Shown: positions 35,916 through 43,549 of the stretch, one piece after another
Numbering within the stretch: position 1 is the stretch's first letter
Layout of the letters: each line of letters opens with the position of its first letter
Assembly (NCBI GenBank): GCA_041655275.1
Contig: JBBAFU010000009.1
Span: 1 to 64,000, forward strand
DNA: 64,000 nucleotides
From: JAJYRX01 sp041655275
GTDB lineage: Bacteria; Pseudomonadota; Gammaproteobacteria; Burkholderiales; Burkholderiaceae_B
Reading direction: 5' to 3'
The notes under the pieces: model-generated
The model's input: the letters and a program-made list of their open reading frames with translations, nothing else
Database searches by the model: none
Told to the model about the DNA's origin: nothing
Position numbers and translations under genes: made by a program

Positions 35916-36949
35916 GCGGGCAGCCCTCGTCCTTCCCGTCCGAATCCGACCTGCAGCGTCTTGCCGGATACCTGGATGCGCAGGGCCTGAACGACGGCGG
36001 CGCCATCGCTCTGGTGCCCCTGTCGGGCGGTCAGTCCAACCCGACGTTCCGCCTGATCTGTGCCGAGCGCGAATACGTGCTGCGCAAGAAGCCCGAAGGC
36101 GTACTGCTGCCCGGTGCCCACGCGGTCGATCGCGAGTTCCGCGTAATGCACGCACTGCAGGACACCCATGTTCCGGTGCCCCGGGTCTTCAGCTACTGCG
36201 ACGATGACCGTGTGATCGGCACGCCGTTCTACGTGATGGAATGGCTGCAGGGGCGTGTCTTCGTCGACCAGTCACTGCCGGGGATGAGCCCGGACGAGCG
36301 CGGGCGTATCTATGCCGATATGAACCGTGTCATTGCGGCGCTTCATGCCGTGCTTCCCGAGGCCGTGGGGTTGGGTGATTTTGGCCGGCCGGGCAATTAC
36401 TTCGCACGCCAGATCTCGCGCTGGTCACGCCAGGCCAGGGAATCGACCCTGCCGATGAGCGCGGCAATGGACAGCCTCATCGAATGGCTGCCCGAGCACG
36501 TGCCGCCCGGCGACGAGACCACCATCGTGCATGGCGACTTCCGGCTGGACAACCTGATCATCCATCCGCGCGAGCCGCGCGTGATCGGCCTGATCGACTG
36601 GGAGCTTTCTACGCTGGGTCACCCGCTTGCGGATTTTGCCTATCACTGCATGAGCTGGCGCATTCCGGCCAGCCTGTGGCGCGGCATCGGCGGGCTCGAT
36701 CTGACCGCGCTAGGCATCCCCCCGGAGGCTGAATATATCGACGCCTACGCCCGGGCAACCGGCCGCGACCCGCGGGCGCACTGGGAATTCTACATGGCCT
36801 ACAACCTGTTTCGCATTGCCGCCATCCTGCGCGGCATCGGCCAGCGTGCGCTCGACGGTACGGCAGAGGGTGCCGATGCCGTCGAGATGGCGGCCAGGGC
36901 GGATCCGCTGGCGCAGATCGGCTGGGAATGTGCGCAGCGCTACGGCTGA
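35912..36949 (+). CDS. Aminoglycoside phosphotransferase-fold kinase (ACAD10/LvaA-like)
   Basis: A 345-residue kinase of the APH superfamily. The nucleotide loop is LSGGQSNPTFRL, the Brenner catalytic motif is HGDFRLDNLI and the metal site is LIDWELSTLGHP, all intact. The fold is shared with antibiotic kinases, but the tight coupling to an ACAD10/11-like dehydrogenase argues for a metabolic role such as 4-hydroxyacyl-CoA phosphorylation. Drug resistance is not supported by the context. Confidence 0.9.
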   Translation: MSGQPSSFPSESDLQRLAGYLDAQGLNDGGAIALVPLSGGQSNPTFRLICAEREYVLRKKPEGVLLPGAHAVDREFRVMHALQDTHVPVPRVFSYCDDDRVIGTPFYVMEWLQGRVFVDQSLPGMSPDERGRIYADMNRVIAALHAVLPEAVGLGDFGRPGNYFARQISRWSRQARESTLPMSAAMDSLIEWLPEHVPPGDETTIVHGDFRLDNLIIHPREPRVIGLIDWELSTLGHPLADFAYHCMSWRIPASLWRGIGGLDLTALGIPPEAEYIDAYARATGRDPRAHWEFYMAYNLFRIAAILRGIGQRALDGTAEGADAVEMAARADPLAQIGWECAQRYG

Positions 36950-37017
36950 GCCATGCCTGGCTGCCGTTGCCGGCAAAGCCATCCTTCAGGGCGTAATGGA
37001 TCAGATGCCTCCCTTCT

Positions 37018-38352
37018 TTACGGCGCGCCTAGCGTTCCCGCTGCCTGCTCGAGCCCGCCCAGGATGGCATCGAGAACGCGTGGCGAGAAGCCCTGCGGCA
37101 AGTCAGCCTGTACTTCAGCAATGGCCGCCGGCGTTCTGGCAAGGATTTCTTCGATGATCGGCTCCACAGTCGAGGCGTAGCCGACCTTCTGCGCCGTACT
37201 GTTGAAGTGCCTGCGCTGGATGCCTTGCATCTCATAGTGCCGATTCTTCCCAAGCAAGGCCATCGCCAATGTGACGCGATAAGGTGACCACTGGTTGGGA
37301 CCGTCGCCCAACACCGGATAGACCGACATGACGTCATACAGCGGAGTCAGCTGAAAACGTCCACGCGGCAGAAGATGGATACCAAAATTCTTGGCGTGAC
37401 CGTCGGGCGCCCGCAGCAACCAGAACAGCACTTGCGCTGCCATCAGCGTCTTCATGTCGCTCTCGGCATTCACCGATTGTCGCAGCGTACCAAACAGGGC
37501 CTTGAGTCCCGGGCCTCCACCAGCCTCGTACTTGCGCAATGGCGAGCAACCCTCGGCCTGACAGAAGTCTTCCTGGGGCAGACGCATGAGCCAACGACCA
37601 TCGGGTGCGGCGCGCCGGTCGAAACGTTCCACTACCAGCACACGGTGTCCACCAAACGTCGCAATACGGGCGTCGGCAACGCTCAGACCATAAGCCTTAA
37701 GCAGCCGCAAACACAGCCATTCGTTATCAACAGACGTGCTGAAGTCCGCCCGCCGCCCGCCCATCAGACCAAGCGGAAGCTTGAAGATATGGCTCGTTGG
37801 CGTGGCGCCGCGCGGCGCGAGCCATTGCCCATCCCACCACAGGAAGGCCGTTTTCTCTTGCGCACCAGCCAGTGAGATCCGAAAATCCATATCCGGATCC
37901 CGGCCTGCAGCGAAGGCCCGTGGCGAAACAATTTCTATCAGGTGCCGCTCGATATCCTCCTCGGACAGAGGCACGCCCTCGATTCGATCGAAACCGGTGG
38001 GCACCTCGTCATCACCCAGGATCTGGACAGCTCCCACGCAATCGCGCCCGATGGCTTTCAGCAAATCGAACGGCTCGATTGAACCCGTCCCGAACCGCTC
38101 AGCCGCGCGCCGACGGATCGCATCACTGTCGGGAAGCAAGTTATCGAAATAATTGGCAACCTGCTCCCCCTTGACCGGCAGGTTCTGCAGATTGAACGGC
38201 AATGACAATGACAGCGGTCGACCAACGTCAGCCCTCACCCAGTCTGGGTCATAGTGCAACTCCATCTCGCCGCGAGCGGGAATCGTCCATCTTCCAACGC
38301 GGACACCGTTGGTCCAGATGGACAGGCTGCGACTGCGCGAACGGCGCCCCAT
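37018..38352 (-). CDS. hipA: HipA serine/threonine kinase toxin
   Basis: A 444-residue HipA-type kinase. The autophosphorylation loop carries S160 in RISLAGAQEK, the catalytic aspartate D317 and N322 in PDGHAKNFG, and the metal aspartate D340 in LYDVMS. In E. coli HipA phosphorylates glutamyl-tRNA synthetase and slows growth; the target here is unknown. The length matches the long E. coli form. It lies one base downstream of hipB, which supplies the antitoxin and repressor. The island location fits a mobile toxin-antitoxin pair. Confidence 0.93.
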   Translation of the reverse strand: MGRRSRSRSLSIWTNGVRVGRWTIPARGEMELHYDPDWVRADVGRPLSLSLPFNLQNLPVKGEQVANYFDNLLPDSDAIRRRAAERFGTGSIEPFDLLKAIGRDCVGAVQILGDDEVPTGFDRIEGVPLSEEDIERHLIEIVSPRAFAAGRDPDMDFRISLAGAQEKTAFLWWDGQWLAPRGATPTSHIFKLPLGLMGGRRADFSTSVDNEWLCLRLLKAYGLSVADARIATFGGHRVLVVERFDRRAAPDGRWLMRLPQEDFCQAEGCSPLRKYEAGGGPGLKALFGTLRQSVNAESDMKTLMAAQVLFWLLRAPDGHAKNFGIHLLPRGRFQLTPLYDVMSVYPVLGDGPNQWSPYRVTLAMALLGKNRHYEMQGIQRRHFNSTAQKVGYASTVEPIIEEILARTPAAIAEVQADLPQGFSPRVLDAILGGLEQAAGTLGAP

Positions 38353-38353
38353 G

Positions 38354-38614
38354 TCACCAATCCGTGGCCGGCGACGACCCTATGGCACTGTTCCGAGTCC
38401 CAACGCTCAGTTCCAGCCCGAGCGCGGCACACCATGCCAGGAGCTGCTCCACACTCAGATCATGCGCGTTGAGCTCCAGATAGGACACGCGCGACTGGCT
38501 CAGACCAATACGGCTGGCCAGCACTGATTGGGTCAGCCCTTGAGCCTTGCGCGCGGCCTGCAGCATTGCTCCCAGTTGGCCGGCGGTGACCAGAGGATAT
38601 GATAGAGATGTCAT
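38354..38614 (-). CDS. hipB: HipB antitoxin, XRE-type repressor
   Basis: An 86-residue helix-turn-helix protein: the QGLTQSVLASRIGLSQSRVSY stretch (short core LASRIGLSQSRVSYLE) is an XRE recognition motif. HipB neutralises HipA and represses the pair. The ATG at 38614 is the sensible start; an extension to 38644 would cover the operator. The stop is one base before the hipA start. A palindromic operator lies just upstream. Confidence 0.88.
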   Translation of the reverse strand: MTSLSYPLVTAGQLGAMLQAARKAQGLTQSVLASRIGLSQSRVSYLELNAHDLSVEQLLAWCAALGLELSVGTRNSAIGSSPATDW

Positions 38615-38619
38615 GATAA

Positions 38620-38664
38620 ATAGTTGCAACTCAGGTAAATGCAATATACTTGAAATGCAACTAT
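38620..38664. promoter_or_regulatory. Probable hipBA operator/promoter
   Basis: Inverted arms atagttgca (38620-38628) and tgcaactat (38656-38664) flank a 27-bp AT-rich centre. agttgcaact (38622-38631) is itself a perfect palindrome, and aaatgcaa recurs at 38637-38644 and 38653-38660, one and a half turns apart. The position immediately upstream of hipB is where HipB operators lie. Another partial copy (tagttgaaaat) follows at about 38672. Confidence 0.65.
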
Positions 38665-38764
38665 ATGTCGATTAGTTGAAAATCAGCTAAAAAATTCACT
38701 GATGCACTCGAGTGACCAGCTGGGGTGAGGCAAATGGGTACCGGTGTATTTGTGGGGGCAAAAC

Positions 38765-38790
38765 GCCACCCTGATGCCCCATCAGGTGGC
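38765..38790. other. Short hairpin in the hipB-CRISPR interval
   Basis: gccaccctgatg (38765-38776), loop ccc, catcaggtggc (38780-38790) forms an 11-bp stem with one bulged C. There is no T-run, so a terminator is not certain. The surrounding DNA (38665-38832) holds no convincing gene. Confidence 0.4.
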
Positions 38791-38832
38791 TAGAATCGTC
38801 GGAATTGAATAAATTCGGTTCGACTAGGTGTC

Positions 38833-38947
38833 GTTTCAATTCGCAGAACCTACGCAAGACACGACTGCGCTCCAGCCAGCGCGAATTTCCTAATCAGTTA
38901 GTTTCAATCCACGCGCCTTCAATCCACGCGCCCGCACGGGGCGCGAC
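38833..38947 (-). CRISPR. Relict type I-C CRISPR: degenerate repeat, 35-bp spacer, one conserved repeat
   Basis: On the plus strand 38901-38947 starts gtttcaatccacgcgcc and ends cgcacggggcgcgac. Read on the minus strand, this is the type I-C repeat (GTCGCGCCCC ... GGATTGAAAC), but lengthened by a tandem duplication of 15 bp (38903-38917 and 38918-38932). Exactly 35 bp to the left (38866-38900), a typical I-C spacer length, lies a 33-bp degenerate copy at 38833-38865 that keeps GTCG at one end and all of ATTGAAAC at the other. Decay at the trailer end is usual. No cas genes and no further repeats are present in the window. The conserved repeat is confident; the second repeat and spacer are plausible. 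Confidence 0.6.
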
Positions 38948-39259
38948 ATGATGGACGCGGAACGAGTTGAATGGGTATTCCGATTGATCGCGATCGACAT
39001 GTGCGGGGACGACACCGTACAGTCACAGACGATGCACACAGATTGTGAGCTATTGCTGTCGGCCAGGAGCGGACGTCTACGAATCCTCGAATCTATTCTA
39101 TGCCCCCGACTAATCTCCGACGTGATCGGCCTTCGCTGCAAGGGACTTCGATAGTGGTATCAGTAGAAATTGGGCTTTGCACGTGATCATGTTCTATTTG
39201 CGCATGTACGCGTTCATTTGCTACAATTCGAGATATGAATCACTTATCCTGGAGAGGCA
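38948..39259. other. Intergenic stretch between CRISPR relict and ParA-like gene, no gene supported
   Basis: A 312-nt interval. A 68-codon frame on the plus strand begins right at the repeat end (38948-39154), and an 83-codon frame runs antisense (38890-39141). Neither has a ribosome site or a recognisable family. If the CRISPR relict is read on the minus strand, this side is where a leader would lie, though it is not strikingly AT-rich. The last 60 bp contain AT-rich sequence suited to a promoter for the ParA-like gene. Confidence 0.4.
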
Positions 39260-40285
39260 ATGAAAACCTTGGGGTATTGGAACAACAAAGGCGGCACGGG
39301 CAAAACCAGCCTAGCTTTTCAAAGTATCTGCGCTTTCGCGGCACAAAACCCAGACAGTCGAATTCTGGTAATTGACATGTGCCCGCAAGCAAATCTGAGT
39401 GAGCTATTTCTCGGGGGGCAGGAAAACGGCGGCGGTGCCAACTTGTTGGCGTTGCACGGCGAGGTCGGTCGGCGATCGATCGGCGGATACTTTCAGTCGC
39501 GGTTGCCCAAGCCATACGACAGTACGGGGGTGATGCCGCACAGTTACATTTCGAAGCCCAGCGTGTTTAACGTCACCATTCCCGATAACATCCACCTTCT
39601 GGCCGGTGATCCGCTGCTCGAACTCCAGGCGAATGCCGTGTCGACACTCGCCAACAACCAGATCCCTGGCACGAATAGCTGGATGGCGGTGTCAGGATGG
39701 CTGATTGACATCCTCAATGTTTGTGACGATAAATTCGACTTTTCGTTCATCGACATGAATCCCAGCTTCTCGATGTATACGCAGATTGCGCTAGCGGCGT
39801 GCCAGCGACTGGTGTTGCCCGTCACCGCAGATGACTCGTCTCGACGCGGCATCCAGAACGCGATGAGTCTGCTATTTGGTCTGAAGTTGCCGTCTGAGGT
39901 GTACGCCCAGCATAACTTCAACTCGCGCATGGTCGAGGCAGATATGGCGGTGCCACAGATTCATCTTGTGGTAAAAAACCGGCTGACCCAGTATATCAAC
40001 ACTGCAACCAGCTATCGGGCAGTGCTATCAGGGATCACTGATGATCTTAGGGGCATCGTAAAGGATAGCCCCGAGCACTTCACATTCCAGGACGTCACCG
40101 ACGGAATGATTGAGGTGAAGGACTTTCAGACCGCCGGGGTCGTCGCTTTCGCGCGTGGCACGCCTTTTGTTTCCATGCGAGCCGGCAACCTAAGTGTTGC
40201 GGGGCAACGTGTGCGTGTGAATAGTGACCAACTCGAGCAGAACACTGACATCAGCAACGCGGTGGCTCAGCGTCTCTGGAACTAA
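39260..40285 (+). CDS. Orphan ParA-like AAA/P-loop ATPase
   Basis: A 341-residue protein with a deviant Walker A, NNKGGTGKTSLA, at residues about 8-19, containing the signature lysine of ParA/MinD ATPases. It also has ILVIDMCPQANLS (Walker A') and FIDMNPSFS (Walker B-like). The C-terminal 120 residues match no family I recognise. ParA proteins use ATP-driven dimerisation on DNA or membranes. No ParB or parS-like repeat is beside it, so ordinary plasmid partitioning is unlikely. ATG follows GGAGAGG. Codon use is noticeably less GC-biased than in flanking core genes, as expected for acquired DNA. The function is unknown. Confidence 0.85.
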   Translation: MKTLGYWNNKGGTGKTSLAFQSICAFAAQNPDSRILVIDMCPQANLSELFLGGQENGGGANLLALHGEVGRRSIGGYFQSRLPKPYDSTGVMPHSYISKPSVFNVTIPDNIHLLAGDPLLELQANAVSTLANNQIPGTNSWMAVSGWLIDILNVCDDKFDFSFIDMNPSFSMYTQIALAACQRLVLPVTADDSSRRGIQNAMSLLFGLKLPSEVYAQHNFNSRMVEADMAVPQIHLVVKNRLTQYINTATSYRAVLSGITDDLRGIVKDSPEHFTFQDVTDGMIEVKDFQTAGVVAFARGTPFVSMRAGNLSVAGQRVRVNSDQLEQNTDISNAVAQRLWN

Positions 40286-40467
40286 GAACTGCAATCAATT
40301 CCGGGATGCCGTGTCTCTACGATGCGTCTCCCCGGTCGCGCATACCCACTCGCCGCCGCTTAGTCGGAAATGCGCCGACCGTCCGGTTTGGGTCGGTTTT
40401 GGCCCTCAGATTTTGGGATCGCGGCAGGGACACCGGTTACGCGACGCCCCTGATCTCGACAGTTTGA
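40286..40467. other. Interval with no gene seen
   Basis: Between the ParA-like gene and the transposase scrap I see no coding frame, RNA or strong hairpin. It probably contains the decayed remainder of the IS3-type element that ends at 40468. Confidence 0.4.
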
Positions 40468-40623
40468 CAATCCTCGGGCTCGAAACTGTTTTCTCCAAGC
40501 ATACAGGGTCACGGTGCTGATTCCGGTCTCGCGGCTGATCTCGGCTACGCTCTGATTGTTTGGCGGCGTCATCTTGCGGGCCACCTGCTCTTTGGTTTCG
40601 CGACTATAGGACGCCGTGGTCTC
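40468..40623 (-). pseudogene. IS3-type transposase OrfA fragment
   Basis: On the minus strand the translation runs ETTASYSRETKEQ (from 40623) into ARKMTPPNNQSVAEISRETG and TLYAWRKQFRARGL, the N-terminal helix-turn-helix of an IS3-family OrfA. There is a stop codon upstream in frame with no ATG, and after RARGL (about 40468) the sequence loses similarity, so it is a truncated relict. It marks past insertion between the island and mutS. Confidence 0.75.
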
Positions 40624-40927
40624 TTTCCAACCGCCCCCTCATGGGTTATGGACTTCAAATCAAACCAACGGACATCTACTATGACAGAGGGGGCTTCTGC
40701 GGCCATCTGGATCAGATGATCGCTTCGAACCATCCCCTGAGGATGCTTGAAGCGCATATGTAATGACCCAGCTGAATCTTCAAAAGTTGCTAACGCAAAC
40801 AGGATTGCGGTCTCGTCCCCAGCCCAACATATAGCGTTCCTTCCCGCACCATCCCCCACCCAGCTAAAATGGCTCAGAACCCCCTCCCCGCACACTGCGG
40901 CGCCATTCCTGACCTGCTGACCTGTCG
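40624..40927. other. Interval upstream of mutS, no gene seen
   Basis: A 304-nt stretch. Its left part may be the non-coding end of the IS3-type element. Short frames (for example 40665-40763 on plus) lack ribosome sites and family matches. The final 130 bp should carry the mutS promoter, but I see no clear -35/-10 pair. Confidence 0.4.
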
Positions 40928-43549
40928 ATGACCCAAACAGACCTCTCCCAGCACACCCCCATGATGCAGCAATACCACCGCCTCAAGGCCGAGGCAACGG
41001 AGCATCTGCTGCTATATCGCATGGGTGATTTCTACGAGCTTTTCTACGAGGATGCACGTCGCGGGGCGCGGCTGCTGGATCTCACGCTGACCCAGCGCGG
41101 CCAGTCGGCGGGCGAGCCCATTCCCATGGCGGGGGTGCCGGTGCAGGCGCTGGAAGGCTATCTGGCGCGCCTGGTGGCGCTGGGAGAATCCGTGGCCATC
41201 TGCGAACAGATCGGCGACCCCGGCCAGGGCAAGGGGCCGGTGGAGCGGCGCATCGTGCGCGTATTGACGCCGGGCACGCTCACGGATGAAGCCCTGCTGC
41301 CGAGCAAGGCCGACCGCCTGATCGCGGCGCTCTGGATGCCGGGCACACGGCGCGGGGGCCAGCCCGGGCTGGCCTGGATGAATCTTGCCAACGGCGAGTT
41401 CCTGCTGGCGGAGTGCCCGCCCGCCCTGCTCGATGCCGAGCTGCACCGCATACAGCCCGCCGAGCTCATTGTGGCCGAGGCGACGCCCGCGCCCGCGCTC
41501 GATGGCAGCACCTTCAGCCCCATCCCTGAATGGCATTTCGACCTGGCCGCCAGCCGGGAACGCCTGCAGGCACACTTCAATGTGGACAGCCTGGCCGGGT
41601 TCGGCGTTGCCGACATGAGCTCAGCCCTGCGCGCGGCCGGCGCCCTGATGCATTATGTACAGGCCACCCAGTCGCAGGCGCTGGTACACATTCAGCCGCC
41701 GCGGGCCAGCCTGGCAGGCGACCATGTCATCCTGGATGCCGTCACCCGGCGCAACCTGGAGCTCACCCAGACCCTGTCGGGCGAGGATGCGCCCACCCTC
41801 TTTTCCACCCTGGATCACTGCGCCACGCCCATGGGCAGCCGGCTGCTGCGCCGGTGGCTGCATCATCCCTTGCGCGAACATGCCGTGCCCCAGGCGCGTC
41901 AGGATGCCATCGCACGTCTGTTGGCCGCAGACGAAGCGGCGCTGGCCGGGCGCGAGAGCCTGGACGTCCTGCAGACGATGCTGCGCCGGCTACCCGATCT
42001 GGAGCGCATCGCCACGCGTGTCGCACTGCAAAGCGTACGCCCGCGCGAGCTTGCCAGCCTGCGTGAAGGCCTGGCCCTGCTGCCCGACCTGCATACCCTG
42101 ATGGCGCCGCTGCTGGATGATGCCCATCTGGCCGGCCTGTGCGCCGAACTGCTGCCTGACCCGGCGCTGGCCCGGCTTCTTACAGATGCCATTGCGGACG
42201 AACCCGCCGCCCTGCTGCGCGACGGCGGCGTCATCGCCACCGGCCATGACGAAGAACTGGACAGCCTGCGCCGGCTGTCACAGGACAGCGGCCAATGTCT
42301 GGCAGAACTCGAGGCGCGCGAGCGCGAGCGTACCGGCATCACCAACCTGCGGGTAGAGTACAACCGCGTCCATGGCTTCTACATCGAAGTCGCACGCAGC
42401 CAGGCCGACAAGGTGGGCGAGGACTATCAACGGCGCCAGACGCTCAAGAACGTGGAGCGCTACATCACGCCCGAGCTCAAGTCCTGGGAGGACCGCATCC
42501 TGTCGGCGCGCGAGCGCAGCCTGGCACGGGAGAAGTGGCTCTACGAGGCCTTGCTGCAGCAGCTGCTGGAACATGCGCCCGGCCTGGCGGCCTGCGCACG
42601 CGTGCTCGCGGAGCTGGATACCCTGGCCGGCCTGGCCTGGCACGCACGCGAGAACGACTGGTGCGCTCCCGTGCTGAGCGCCGTTCCCGAAGTGCATATC
42701 ACGGCGGGCCGCCATCCCGTCGTGGAACGCAGTCTGGAGCAGTTCACGCCCAACGACTGCCATATGGACGACGGGCGTCGCCTGCTGCTCATCACCGGAC
42801 CGAATATGGGTGGTAAATCCACCTACATGCGCCAAGTCGCGCTCATCGTGCTGCTGGCCCACATGGGCAGCTTCGTGCCGGCGCAAGCGGCTCGCATCGG
42901 GATCACGGACCGTATCTTCACGCGCATCGGCGCCGCCGACGATCTGGCCGGCGGCCGCTCCACCTTCATGATGGAAATGACGGAAGCCGCTGCCATCCTC
43001 ACGGCCAGTACGGATTCCAGCCTGGTATTGCTGGACGAGATCGGCCGGGGCACATCCACGTACGACGGCCTGGCGCTGGCATCGGCGATTGCCCAGCGGC
43101 TGCTCACGCACAACGGCGCTCTGGTCCTGTTTGCCACGCATTATTTCGAGCTGACACGCCTGCCCGACCACCATCCGCAGGCCTGCAACGTCCATCTGGC
43201 GGCGGCCGAAGCGGCAAGCGGTATTGTTTTTCTGCACGAGGTACGCGACGGACCGGCCAGTCGCAGCTATGGCATACAGGTGGCGCAGCGGGCGGGCATC
43301 CCGGCGGCTGTGGTCCGCCAGGCGCTGCGCGAGCTCACGCGACTGGAAGAGGCGGCCGCGCCCAGTGCACAACTTGATCTGTTCGCAGCGCCGGCAAGAC
43401 CGGCTCCGCCGGCCGAACCCGACCCTGAAATCGAGGCGGCTCTGGAAAAGGCCGAAGCGCTGCGTCAGGCCCTGCAGGCGCTGGACCCCGATGCACTCAG
43501 CCCGCGCGAAGCGCTCGACGCCCTCTACGAGCTTCGAAGCCTGCTCTAG
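40928..43549 (+). CDS. mutS: DNA mismatch repair protein MutS
   Basis: An 873-residue MutS that binds mismatches and recruits MutL. The mismatch-reading Phe-X-Glu is in YRMGDFYELFYEDA near the N-terminus. The ATPase has Walker A GPNMGGKSTYMRQ, and Walker B LVLLDEIGRGTSTYDG. All domains appear intact at normal length, so the island next door has not disrupted it. The 3' end overlaps convergent bamC by four bases. Confidence 0.97.
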   Translation: MTQTDLSQHTPMMQQYHRLKAEATEHLLLYRMGDFYELFYEDARRGARLLDLTLTQRGQSAGEPIPMAGVPVQALEGYLARLVALGESVAICEQIGDPGQGKGPVERRIVRVLTPGTLTDEALLPSKADRLIAALWMPGTRRGGQPGLAWMNLANGEFLLAECPPALLDAELHRIQPAELIVAEATPAPALDGSTFSPIPEWHFDLAASRERLQAHFNVDSLAGFGVADMSSALRAAGALMHYVQATQSQALVHIQPPRASLAGDHVILDAVTRRNLELTQTLSGEDAPTLFSTLDHCATPMGSRLLRRWLHHPLREHAVPQARQDAIARLLAADEAALAGRESLDVLQTMLRRLPDLERIATRVALQSVRPRELASLREGLALLPDLHTLMAPLLDDAHLAGLCAELLPDPALARLLTDAIADEPAALLRDGGVIATGHDEELDSLRRLSQDSGQCLAELEARERERTGITNLRVEYNRVHGFYIEVARSQADKVGEDYQRRQTLKNVERYITPELKSWEDRILSARERSLAREKWLYEALLQQLLEHAPGLAACARVLAELDTLAGLAWHARENDWCAPVLSAVPEVHITAGRHPVVERSLEQFTPNDCHMDDGRRLLLITGPNMGGKSTYMRQVALIVLLAHMGSFVPAQAARIGITDRIFTRIGAADDLAGGRSTFMMEMTEAAAILTASTDSSLVLLDEIGRGTSTYDGLALASAIAQRLLTHNGALVLFATHYFELTRLPDHHPQACNVHLAAAEAASGIVFLHEVRDGPASRSYGIQVAQRAGIPAAVVRQALRELTRLEEAAAPSAQLDLFAAPARPAPPAEPDPEIEAALEKAEALRQALQALDPDALSPREALDALYELRSLL

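Noticed and set aside
35912..36949. Aminoglycoside resistance gene
   Set aside because: The fold is the same, but coupling to an ACAD10/11-like dehydrogenase and the lack of mobile context favour metabolism.
38983..39013. Possible third CRISPR repeat to the right (ending ggggacgac)
   Set aside because: The gtttcaat end is missing and only a few bases at one side agree, so it does not support another repeat unit.
38948..39154. 68-codon frame starting at the CRISPR repeat end
   Set aside because: No ribosome binding site, no family match, and the start coincides with the repeat boundary by chance.
39260..40285. Plasmid partition locus or origin
   Set aside because: Only a ParA-like protein is present. 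No parB, no iteron or parS-like repeats, and chromosomal core genes flank it.
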